DNA of 64,000 bases from Lytechinus variegatus (Eukaryota > Echinodermata > Echinoidea > Temnopleuroida > Toxopneustidae). Under the pieces are notes generated by a model, which worked only from the letters and a program-made list of their open reading frames with translations, did no database searches and was not told the DNA's origin. This document shows positions 27,090-37,055 of this stretch, in pieces (the first letter of the stretch is position 1; every line of letters begins with the position of its first letter). The stretch covers positions 16,925,736 to 16,989,735 of the forward strand of contig NC_054741.1 of assembly GCF_018143015.1 (NCBI RefSeq). The letters run 5' to 3'. A program made the position numbers and the translations under genes.

Positions 27090-28580
27090 CAAAGAGTGTA
27101 AAATAGATTAAATCGGTCTTGCCTCGCCTTTGTTGGTGTGCGTATAGCGGTAGAAAGGTGTATTTTTATGGGCAAAGGGCTTTTTCTACATACCAAAACA
27201 ACTTTTATGTTAATGAAATCTCTTGGAAAAGTTAGAGGGTGCATTGCTCTGCGTGCTGCATGCAGTTACATTCAAGAACATTAAAGCATAATCCCGCAAT
27301 AGCCCGTCGGAGGTACCCCCTTATCCGTAGCTTAACTATTAAAATATCGTGCTTTTTGGAGCCCCCAATGTGACAAAGTGGTGTATTGCTCCAGAGAAAA
27401 ACAACTTTTATTGTCTTTAAATCACTTGGAGGCAAATAAGTAGGCTTTTCTCTATCATTTACCTATAAATAAGTGATGGCACAGCAAATCCTACCAGATT
27501 ATGGGTCTGCCGAAGTAACCAACCCCTTTTTGTATTTTGCCCATATCTTAGGAAATTCGCGATTTTTTGCCCCATTGAGTCAAAAGGCGTTTCCCCTTTG
27601 CAGTAAACCACTTTTATTGTTTTGTAAGCACTTGGGGATGAAAAAATAGATTTTTATCTATCAGCTAAATATAAGGAAGTGCTGGCACATCAAAGCCTAT
27701 CCCCTACGGGGTTTGCCAAAGTCACTCACTCCTTTACCATATTTTGCCAATTTATGGAAAATCTATAAATCCAGAGCCCTAATTGAGGCAAAAAGATGTT
27801 TTTGCTACAGTGTAAGCCACTTTTATTGTTTTAAAACCACTTGGAAACGAAAGAGTAGCCTTTCTTTTATTTGTTTCGTATAAAGAAGTGCTGAAATATC
27901 AAAGCCTACATCTTTCAGGGAGCTGCCGAAATCAACCCACCCCTTTTGCGTATTTTGCCCATTTCTTGGAAAATTCGTCATTTTGGAGCCCAATTGGGGT
28001 AAAAAGCCGTTTCCCCCTTTACAGTAGACCACTTTTATTGTTTTGTAATCGCTATTGGAGATAGCAAATTAGATTTTCCTCTATCAGCAACATACAAAGA
28101 AGTGCTGGCACAGCAAATCCTACCTCTTTAGGGCTTGCCAAAATCACTCACCCCTTTTCCATATTTTGCCTATTAATTAAAAAATATACCGATTCGGAGC
28201 CCTCATTGATGCAAAAATGTTTTTTTCTGATTCATAGCAAACCACTTCATCGTTTCGTAATCACTTGGAGATAAAAAGGTAGATTTTCCTCTATCAGCTA
28301 CAAATAAGGAAGTGCTGGCACAACAAAGCCTACATCCTCAGGGATTCCCGAAGTCTCCCCACCCTTTTTGCCTATTTTCCCTCTTTATTAAAACAAAATC
28401 GCAGTTTTTGACCCCCCCCTTCAGGCAAAATACATTTATGCTATATGGTACAGTCACTTTTATTGTTTGAAACCACTTAAGATAAACAGGTTTCGTTTAT
28501 CAGCGCATCGACCCATTTCCTCTTCAAGGGCTCCAAATTGACAGATTTTCCAATAAATTGGCAAAATACGGAGAATTGGT
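27090..28580. repeat. seven-unit degenerate tandem repeat, ~203-213 bp
   Basis: The landmark ACTTTTATTGTTTT-like motif recurs at about 27201, 27404, 27610, 27819, 28031, 28244 and 28456, giving spacings of 203, 206, 209, 212, 213 and 212 bp. Each complete unit also has TATCAGC-like, AAGGAAGTGCTGGCACA-like and CATATTTTGCC-like blocks. The last ~60 bp (28525-28590) is an inverted copy of the unit segment TCACTCAC...TATTTTGCCAATTT...GAGCCC, so the array ends in a fold-back. Confidence 0.8.
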
Positions 28581-28590
28581 GAGTGATTTC

Positions 28591-29695
28591 GGTATTATAA
28601 TGGGATGTGGCAGGTTTAATAGTTACATTTAATTTTTATCTTGAACTTTGAGATCGAGCAGGCAGAAAATGTTATTATTTTGGTGTACAACGTCACGCGA
28701 CTAGCATATGATAGTTTCCGTGCCCAAACCCTTTCATGTTAAACAATTAATACAGTCCAAACAGAATCGAATTTATGCATTTAATGTTCAGTGTAATGAT
28801 AGGCCATCACAGGCCACAATATGAACTTTCAAAAACGTGGAAATATCACTATGATGAATATGAAAATGATTTTTTTTATTAATCTAAGATTATATTGGGA
28901 GAAGATGAAACATTCCAAATTTTGAGCAAACTTCATTTATGAAATATTTATTACATTGTTGTGTTAATCACTGTGATTTAAAGTCCCCTGTAAATTGATA
29001 AAATGGTAAAGATTAATGCTTCATTAACGGCACTGATTTGATCAATGCCATCAACCAATCGTATACTTTTAGAGAATACGGTATGCCAAATAGTTTTCGT
29101 ACAAATCCACGCTTCCATAAAGATATCAGATGACCCCCTCCCATATTCATGAAAGTTTATTTAAAGGATGTTTTAATACGTTTATGATAAAAGTTCTAGT
29201 CATATTTGAAAGTCATTGGAATCACATTCATAAATAGACTTATAAGAACTAAATATCCATTATATAATGGATATAACCTTTGCAATGAACTAAACGTTTG
29301 CGCCGCACCGGTATACCATACCTTTGATGTCCAATAGGGGTGCTCCTCCATGCTATACAGGATATCGTTCCCACCCCTATTCCTGCAGGCCATATACCCT
29401 ATCTTTTCTATCTCACTTATTTAACGTGACATGATCAATCATCGAAATAACACTATATTACACGTAAAATCGCTTCACGAGAAAATGAAAAATAGAAAAA
29501 GCTTTATTACTGAGTTGATATTTTTCCTGCATGCTTAGAAACATGATGCATGTTATTTTTTTCCCGAGATTATTCGATAGAAAGACAATTTTAGAGTTTG
29601 TTTTGAGGACTTCATTTATTTAAAAATAAAATAATGAAATGGGGGAGACACATTCCGAGTAAACAACCAGGTGACATTAGTGTTTCAATGAAGGA
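28591..29695. other. no recognisable feature
   Basis: AT-rich DNA without a supported exon, RNA gene or clear repeat. Confidence 0.5.
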
Positions 29696-29900
29696 GGCGC
29701 GATAGCTCAGTCGGTAGAGCGGGGGATTCTTATTCCGGTGACCCGGGTTCGATTCCCACTTGGTGCGCTAGTGCCCTTTGGTAAGGCATTAATCCTCATT
29801 ACCAGTTCCTACGGAGAGGACCTTAAGCCGTCGGTCCTCTGGTTGCTTGCTTACAAACATTCATGCTTTCTTAGCAATAGCAATCAGGTAAAAAAATCCC
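29696..29900 (+). mobile_element. tRNA-derived SINE
   Basis: The head reads like a degenerate tRNA. It has an internal promoter box A (TAGCTCAGTCGGTAGAGC, about 29702-29720) and box B (GGGTTCGATTCCC, 29744-29756), with an anticodon-loop-like TTCTTAT between them. The acceptor, anticodon and T stems are poorly paired, so it is not a functional tRNA gene. A non-tRNA body follows (AGTGCCCTTTGGTAAGGCA and beyond). The exact 3' end and target duplication were not determined. Confidence 0.75.
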
Positions 29901-30161
29901 CACCAATCAACTCAATCAAGAACAAAAGTCGATTTACCCTTTCGATTGAGATACAGATTCATTTCCTTTTAAAGTAGAAATATATTGAAAATCGTAAAAC
30001 TGGAGAATCATATATCACAATAAAGGAGAAAATAAGGAGAACACGATGGTGTACATCATTTATCATGGAGACGGATGAAACTCAGTTAATTGATAGTTTA
30101 AAGTTCTCTCTCTGAATGCTTCAAACACGCAGAATTACGTCCGCGAAATTGGGGATTTTTT

Positions 30162-31795
30162 ATGACGTCACTGTCTGTACGAGAGGCGTGATTGGCTCTC
30201 CCACGTGAAGCTCCACTTGCATGCAAAACCTGTTGCAAGGGTACATTTTCTCCACATTGTCACTGAATACTTCGATCCCGAAATGATCGAAAGAAAACCC
30301 AGAATTTTATCTAGATTTGGATTTTCAAATTGATGATTTTGAGATGAAGAGAATGATGATGAAGTGAAACAACACAGTGACGTAGTTGGAGGTAAATTGG
30401 GGGAATTACGCCGATGATGATGAAAATTCAACTTGCAACACAATCACAAGTAAAGTCATGTACATACCGATTCGCTACCAATTCATGCTGCTGGAAGTGC
30501 TAGCTACACCGCGCGGGCCAAATTGAATTCATGCTGAACATGAATAACCACATCCAGTCTATCATAAGAAGGAAAATGATATAACTGTACTTACAAACAA
30601 GTGAATAATCCGAACCTGAAGGCAAATCAACTCAACGAATAGTACCAGACGATATGGCATATGCACTGACGATAAACTTCATGTGGCTGGATAGATTGTC
30701 ACTCGTTCTGTTAGATGTAACTTTTATCTCATTAATTTGACAAAATTACGAAACTCGGGGAATTATTATTCTATATAAAAATATAGTAACATCTCTTATC
30801 ATTTTTTGAATTACGATAAAACCTGTTTTGAAGGAAAACGTTGAGGTAAATTAAAATTAGATGTAAAAGATTATCCCATCATGCGTAGCATTATGTGATC
30901 GTAAACAAACCATCACAACAACACATGCCGTATTGTTTGCTCGCCTTGGCTGAGACTGAGAGAATAGATCTATGCACGTGTTGCACAGCTCTCAATCAGC
31001 AAGGAAGGAATACGTGCATGTTTGCGATGGTTTGTTTGCAATGACATAGCTACGCATGTTGGGGGGGGGGGATTTAAAAGTAATTGTAGTTTATCTCAAC
31101 GTTTTCCTTCAAAAGAGGTTTTACCGTAATACAAAAAATAATAAGAGATGTTACTATATTTTTATATATATAAATAATTCCCCGAGTTTCGTAATTTTGT
31201 CAAATTAATGAGTTACAAATTACATCTAACAGAACGAGTGACAATCTATCCCAGCCACATGAAGTTTATCGTCGGTGCATATCGTCTGCTGCTATTCGTT
31301 GAGTTGATTTGCTTTCACGTTAATTCGGATTATTCACTTGTTTGTAAGTACAGTTATATCATTATTTTCCTTCTTATGATAGACTCTCTCTGGATGTGGT
31401 TATTCATTTTCATGGATTTAATTTGGCCCGCGCGGTGTACGTATAGCTACCACTTGTAGCAGCAGCTGCATGAGTTGGTAGCGAATCGGCATGTATATGA
31501 CTTTACTTGTGATCGTCAGGCAAGTTGAATTTTCATCATAATCATCGGCATTGTTCCCCCATTATTTACCTCCAACTACCTCACTGTGTCGTTCACTTCA
31601 TCATCATTCTCTTCATCTTTAAAATCATCAATTTGAAAATCCAAATCTAGATAAAATTCTGGGTTTTCTTTCATTTCGTGATAGAAGTATTCAGTGACAG
31701 TGTGGAGAAAACGTACCCACGCAACAGGTTTTGCATGCAAGTGGAGCTTCACGTGGGAGAGCCAATCACGCCTCTCGTACAGACAGTGACGTCAT
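30162..31795. repeat. 1.6-kb near-perfect palindrome (long inverted repeat)
   Basis: Two arms of roughly 800 bp are reverse complements with modest divergence. The outer ends pair ATGACGTCACTGTCTGTACG (30162) with its complement ending at 31795. Internal matches include CACGTGAAGCTCCACTTGCA / TGCAAGTGGAGCTTCACGTG and GAAACTCGGGGAATTATT / AATAATTCCCCGAGTTTC. Arms reach the centre (CCTTGGCTGAG / CTGATTGAGAG-type pairing near 30950-31000), leaving a spacer of only a few tens of bases. There is no transposase frame. It could be a large fold-back transposon or an inverted duplication. Confidence 0.85.
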
Positions 31796-32322
31796 CAAAT
31801 TCCAGTCAATTCAGAGACCGATGCGAGGCATATTTCGGAGGGGCATTTTAGCGTTTTTTAATCGGCGATTTTCACCTTTTTGTATTATTTTCGGTATTTT
31901 TGAATGACCCACTGATGATCCCCACATCATTACCTTTCCATTGATATATAATAAGACCACATTCATAATCAATATATTTCTCCTTTAATATGAATCAACA
32001 CCAAGTCTAGTCTATGGAACAGCTACCAAACTTATTCTAAACATTAGGCTATTCGAACACTACAGCTAATTAGGCCTAATTTTTAAGTTTACCAGCAGAA
32101 ATCCCTCTGTTTGGATGAGTTTTTAAACATTTTAAAACTATTTTTGTCTCGCCTGCGTAGCAGAGCGAGACTATAGGCGCCGCTTTTCCGACGGCGGCGG
32201 CGACGGCGTCAACATCAAATTTTAACATAAGGTTAAGTTTTTGAAATGTCATAAATTTAAAATTATATGGATCTAGTTCATGAAACCTGGGCATAAGAGT
32301 ATCCAAGCATCAGTGAACATCC

Positions 32323-32818
32323 TACGTGAGTTGCAGGTCACATGACCAAGGTCAAGGAACCTTGGTGGTGTTTTTTTTTTCATTTCATTTATTTTTTCCA
32401 TTTCCAACAATCATTTACAATAAGTTTTGTTACATACATCTTGATATAATTATAATCAACAAAACAAAGAAACTTATTATGTGTATTAATTAAGATAACA
32501 GGTCGGAAACGGAGGAAGCTGCTAAAAAGCGAAGCTTGTAGAATGCAGCCTCCTATTACATAGGTGAGTTGCAGGTACGTGAGTTGCAGGTCACATGACC
32601 AAGGTCAAGGAACCTTGGTGGTGTTTTTTTTTTCATTTCATTTATTTTTTCCATTTCCAACAATCATTTACAATAAGTTTTGTTACATACATCTTGATAT
32701 AATTATAATCAATAAAACAAAGAAACTTATTATGTGTATTAATTAAGATAACAGGTCGGAAACGGAGGAAGCTGCTAAAAAGCGAAGCTTGTAGAATGCA
32801 GCCTCCTATTACATATTC
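32323..32818. repeat. recent 253-bp tandem duplication
   Basis: The block starting TACGTGAGTTGCAGGTCACA at 32323 repeats at 32576 with only one or two base differences over about 240 bp (for example AATCAACAAAACA versus AATCAATAAAACA). Both copies contain a T-rich run then CATTTATTTTTTCCATTTCC, the antisense 3' end of the neighbouring LINE. Near-identity indicates a very recent duplication or an assembly duplicate. Confidence 0.85.
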
Positions 32819-33208
32819 GCATGAATAATGTAAACAAAACACAAATACCACATGGTAGAAATTTGAGCTTAAATCTATTTGAATGAATAGTTTAAAAGAA
32901 AGAAATAGAAAATGAGAGAAAAAAAGCGAGATCAATGGTCTCCAGATTCTTGCCCCGGAACTCACAGCGAATAATACGGATCAACAGGAATACGAAAAAT
33001 ATCATATTTCACAGTTCGTAGTACTGAGTATATATGAAAAATATAATGTATGAGTGATGAAGAGTTAAATAAACTAACGAGTATCTTGGAGAAACTTTTT
33101 CAACTTAAATTTAAAAGAATTTAGGATTGGGGAATCTTTGATAGTATTATTAAGAGTGCCCCAAAGTCGAGGGCCTTTGAAAGTAAAGATAGATTTGGCA
33201 AGAATTGT
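32375..33208 (-). pseudogene. 5'-truncated CR1/L2-like LINE, reverse-transcriptase C-terminus
   Basis: On the minus strand, 33208 down to the stop at 33074 encodes a tail with SIFTFKGPRLWGTLNNTIKD followed by SPILNSFKFKLKKFLQ. This is the conserved end of the ORF2 protein in CR1/L2/jockey-type non-LTR retrotransposons (F-x-GP-LW-x-L ... FK-KLK). A non-coding 3' UTR follows to about 32375, ending in an A-rich tail (a T run on the + strand). The catalytic reverse-transcriptase and endonuclease domains are absent, so it is a dead-on-arrival copy. Confidence 0.75.
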
Positions 33209-33515
33209 CCGGGGGTGGATTAAAATGAAATTCGTCGGTTTTTTGTTGTTGAATTGCCATCATAACTTTGAAAGTGTATGGATCTAGTTCATGAAATGTG
33301 GGCATATTAGGGTAATCAAGTATCACTGTTCATCTTGCACAAGTCTTCGGTCACGCACTCAATGTCAAATGTCATTTAGGGTTAATGAACATAGATATCA
33401 TTATCATATAATGGTAGTTTATTTTGTGAATAACTATTCTATATTCGTTTTCAAGGTCAGCACTGCTGCTATTTTGAATCGCGTAATGCAGGCGAGACTG
33501 CCAGAGGCGCTCCAC

Positions 33516-34004
33516 TTGTTTAGATATATTATGCCCACCCTGTTCTTGGTTACATTGCTTTGAATGTCCCGTTTTAGGATTAAATCGAAGTATAAAAAAT
33601 CGGCTCGCGCCCAGCGCTCTAAATACAATGGTTTTGGTTTAAAAAAATACGTGCGTGAATTGTCAAGATTTGGGGTCTGAATATTAAAAAAAAATCAAAA
33701 TCGACACCGGAGCCGCCCCACAAAAAAATAAAAACCTATGCCTATAGGCATATTTCTTGAATGTGTGCCACTGCAGGTTTATATATAATTGATCTCCTTT
33801 TTCAGAAAATGAGATCTGGCTTGGTGAATAAAAAAGAAACACCCACACCCTTAGCGGCCCTCTCCTGTTTGTTATAACCACTGCGTTTACACATCAACTG
33901 TTATCGTTTTAGCAGTATTTCCTAGAAAAGTTGATTGATGTGAATGCCCCCTATGTCAGAGATATCGCGTTACTTCTTTATATATTGGACGCTGACAATC
34001 CTCG
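33516..34004. other. no supported gene
   Basis: Contains a single GGCTCGCGCCCAGCGCTC motif of the 24-kb repeat family near 33601, and otherwise featureless AT-rich DNA. A TATA-like string (CTTTATATATTGG) lies at about 33976-33988. Confidence 0.4.
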
Positions 34005-34107
34005 AAGCCACACAGAATAATACTCGCTAGTCTATCACCGACAGTGTTGGAGAGTTTTGATGTTCGCATCGCTTTTATTTTTCCAAGCACAAAGTTTTCG
34101 GATCGCA
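34005..34107 (+). promoter_or_regulatory. possible 5' UTR exon and promoter of the receptor gene
   Basis: The coding exon at 37056 is preceded by a good splice acceptor (TTTTGTTCTCAG, ending 37042), so an upstream non-coding exon should exist. A candidate ends at 34107 before the donor GTAAGT, about 100 bp downstream of a TATA-like CTTTATATATTGG. Nothing but signal order supports this, and other donors are possible. Confidence 0.3.
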
Positions 34108-34272
34108 GTAAGTTTGTTTTCAGAAACTATATATTTTACAAAGTATCATGAAGTTTGGTAAGGTATTATTTTCAATGATATATTATCTCTCAGTTATGTA
34201 TTTACTGGAAACTTCAGCTGACATTAAAATGGCACGTATGCATTGCACATGCAACCACCGTTCGTCATCCTG

Positions 34273-34481
34273 CACTCTAAATTACAGGGATTTAAAATAA
34301 GTCCAGATGGACTGTATAGTTAGGGACCAATCGATTTCTGGATTAAGTTTTAATCCCAAAGACTTAAATTTGGATTTGAATTTAAATCTTTCGAGATTAA
34401 AAAAGAAACTAAATCCGGAATTTGATTGGTCCCTAACTACAGTCGATGTGGACTTATTTTAAATCCCTGTAATTTAGAGTG
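34273..34481. mobile_element. 209-bp fold-back MITE, CACTCTAAATTACAGG ends
   Basis: The left arm starts CACTCTAAATTACAGGG and runs on through TTAAAATAAGTCCA and TAGTTAGGGACCAATC. The right arm is its near-exact reverse complement, ending AATTTAGAGTG. The centre is AT-rich. The arms are highly similar, implying a young insertion or a maintained hairpin. No long target duplication is visible; TG flanks both sides. It lies in the candidate first intron of the receptor gene. Confidence 0.75.
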
Positions 34482-34810
34482 TGTGTTTTCGTTTTACCTA
34501 CTAAAATGCAAAATGGCATCTTGACACACAAAAACGAAAATGGTCATTTGAAATAACTGATTTGCAATTTGAAAATACGGATTCATACAATAAAGACGAA
34601 TCGATGCAGTCATGCCACAATCTGAAGTGGTTGATTGGTGTCATACTCTGTTGTGTATTCATAGTTCTCATCTCCCGCAGTCTCAACTACCGTATAATGT
34701 ACGCATTTATAGGGAGCTGATGGAGAAAAAACCCCATCCATCCACTCCCTACGATATAGAGCCTACCCTTTGTGTATTTTCTTGTCTACCTGTTACTAGT
34801 GTATAAGGTC

Positions 34811-35340
34811 CCCGGGGGGGGCCACTTACATTGACGAGTGGATACCATGCGCGACCAAAAAAACACGTAAAAAGGATGTCCTTTTCACGATAGGGCACGT
34901 TACGTACGTAACGTGAAAAGGGTGTCAAAAACACAAAAATAATGAAAAAAGGGTATCTATTTCGCTAGTAAAATTACGTGTTTAGGGTCGAATTTGCGGG
35001 GATGATAAAACAAAATTAAAATGTTTTATAAAGGATGTCCTTTTTGCCCCAACACTACGTGTTTAGAGTTTAGAAGGTGGGGTCGTACTAAACCAAATAA
35101 GGTAAAGCCGACAGAACCCGTAACAATAAAACAAGGCTTTACTTGTTTAGGGGTTCATTTCAGGGAATATTTGCCAAGAGTATCGTTTTGTTTCCAATAC
35201 TTGTTAAGGGTAGGGTTTCACACGCCAATACTTGTTAAGGGGTGCATTTTCAGTATATGGAAATTACGTGTTTAGGGTGCTTTTCGAGACCCCATGGTCG
35301 CGCATGGTATCCACTCGTGAATGGAAGTGGCCCCCCCCGG
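34811..35340. mobile_element. 530-bp MITE with 8-bp target duplication
   Basis: The ends are CCCGGGGGGGGCCACTTACA and, read inward from the right, CCGGGGGGGGCCACTTCCAT. Both continue through GAGTGGATACCATGCGCGACC as inverted repeats of about 45 bp. An exact 8-bp direct repeat ATAAGGTC flanks it (34803-34810 and 35341-35348). The interior repeats TTACGTGTTTAGGGT-type phrases and has no transposase. 26076-26392 is a shorter relative. The superfamily is not assigned; 8-bp duplications occur in hAT and Merlin elements among others. Confidence 0.8.
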
Positions 35341-35348
35341 ATAAGGTC

Positions 35349-36359
35349 TTGTTTATTTTTTTTTCTTGTCTCATTGTATAGATGCATTTAACATTGCCTT
35401 TTCTGCTCGATTTGGTCCCTTTTTGTTTCCCCCCGATTGCGTTTGGTTGTGACATGCAGTATTGTGTGTTGGCGTTCATGAGGGTGACGGTGTGGGTGGT
35501 TTGTGTATGTTTATGTGTTTATTTCATTCATGTTATTTTTAATTTAGAGATGAAATAGTTTCATGTGAGAAATAATGTTTCGTTAACTTTCTGTTGATGA
35601 GGTCGATAAAAACATTTGAAAAACAGGTGCGAGAGCGAGTTGTGTGTGTGAGCGATCAAAACTTATTTTCGTTACACTTCTTATCAAAATTCGATGAATA
35701 ACCTATCGGTGTTCTAGGCTTGCAAAGCATCCCTTTCAAGAGGGCCATTTTCCTCAACTTCAAGGGACCTTAAGAGATATCATTCAATTTCAAAGAGATT
35801 TTAACCTAATGCATTCCATTCCCAGAGAGATTAGGCCGGTGGAAGGGGCCGGGGTAACGTTACCTGAATAACCGGAGTTGGTCAAACCATGGACCTACTC
35901 GATCTCTAGAAGGTCCATGATCAAACAAGCCAATCCGCCCCATGACTTCTGATCTTTTGACAATAACCTTTATGACCCTCTATCTCCAAGGCAACAAGAA
36001 CTTTCCTTGTTCAGGTTTCAGGTTTTACTTCCATATTTAGGAAAATGTATATATAGGCCTACAAATGGCGGGGAGTGCAAGAAAAGGTATTTACTTTTCA
36101 CACTTACTTGTTACAGATACTTATGGATGCTTCTGAACGCAAGCTTAAGCCTCGATCTGTATTCAGCTCCAAACTCCTTTCCCTCTTTAGGTTGGCCGGA
36201 TCACTCTTTCTTTTTCAAACTTTGTTCAAAATCGTCTTCTCTCTAAACGCCCCCAATTTTTAGGCCGTTGATCTCGCGATCGCGCAGAAAATTTATCTGC
36301 ATATTAGCCACAAAACTGGAAATTATATTTTCTGATAAGCTTTCATTACTAATTAATGG
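35349..36359. other. no recognisable feature
   Basis: No exon, RNA gene or strong repeat was supported. It lies upstream of the receptor start codon and may be its first intron. Confidence 0.45.
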
Positions 36360-36760
36360 TTAATTCGTCGAATGCCATTTCGTCCAATTGCCAACTCGTC
36401 TATTATTGGTCTATCATCAGTTCGTCCACTATCCACATGGTCTAATTGCCATTTCGTCCACTCACCATTTCGTCTAATAACCAGTCGGGCCAATAGCCAT
36501 TTATTCCATTTACCATTTGATCTAATTGGACTAAGTGTTAATTGTGCAAAACGAATGGCAATTAAATGGATATTAGACCAACTGGTTAGGAGACGAAATT
36601 GTCATAGACGAAATGGTGATTAGACGAAGTGATGATTGAATCAAAATAGTTATTGGAGCGAATGGCTGTTAGACGAAATATAGATGGACGGAATGGCATT
36701 AGACTAAATGAAAGTAGACCATGTGGTGAGTTGGCAGTTGACGAATTGGCAATTAACCAT
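36360..36760. repeat. fold-back repeat of CATTTCGTCTAAT / ATTAGACGAAATG units
   Basis: The left half consists of imperfect CCATTTCGTCCAATTGCCA-type units and the right half of their reverse complements (AGACGAAATGGTGATTAGAC and so on), meeting near 36550. The outer ends also pair: TTAATGGTTAATTCGTCGAA on the left and GACGAATTGGCAATTAACC on the right. A one-armed relative is at 19968-20125. Confidence 0.75.
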
Positions 36761-37055
36761 AATTAATTACGCTAATTATGTACATATAAAAATCGAGATT
36801 TTGCTGTAATCAACTACGAAGTAAACCCACAAATTGGTATTCTTCGTCAACCTACGTACTCTTCGTGTGATTCTGATCTTTAAGAGAAAATAGATTGTGT
36901 TTTGCATTCAAAATTTAATTCAAAAATATACCTTAGATGTTGCCAATTTCAGTCATATAATTCATTGCATTTACAATGAGTTCCATATGGACAAGTGTTA
37001 ATGAAATTCACAGTGCAATAACTGTTTATATTTTGTTCTCAGAATAATTTCCGCC

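Larger units (their letters stand above)
32145..33515. mobile_element. composite repeat split by a LINE
   Basis: The left part begins TTTTTGTCTCGCCTGCGTAG and is CG-rich (GGCGGCGGCGACGGCGTC). Sequence near 32265 (ATGGATCTAGTTCATGAAA, then GGGCATA) recurs near 33277, beyond the LINE. The right part contains GCAGGCGAGACTGCC, the reverse sense of the left GTCTCGCCTGC. This suggests one older element with inverted ends, into which the LINE at 32375-33208 inserted. Confidence 0.45.

Noticed and set aside
29696..29768. Functional tRNA gene with an anticodon-loop-like TTCTTAT
   Set aside because: Boxes A and B are good, but the acceptor, anticodon and T stems are poorly paired, and a SINE-like body follows. 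It is called a tRNA-derived SINE.
36372..36623. 83-codon open frame
   Set aside because: It is made entirely of the GACGAA fold-back repeat.
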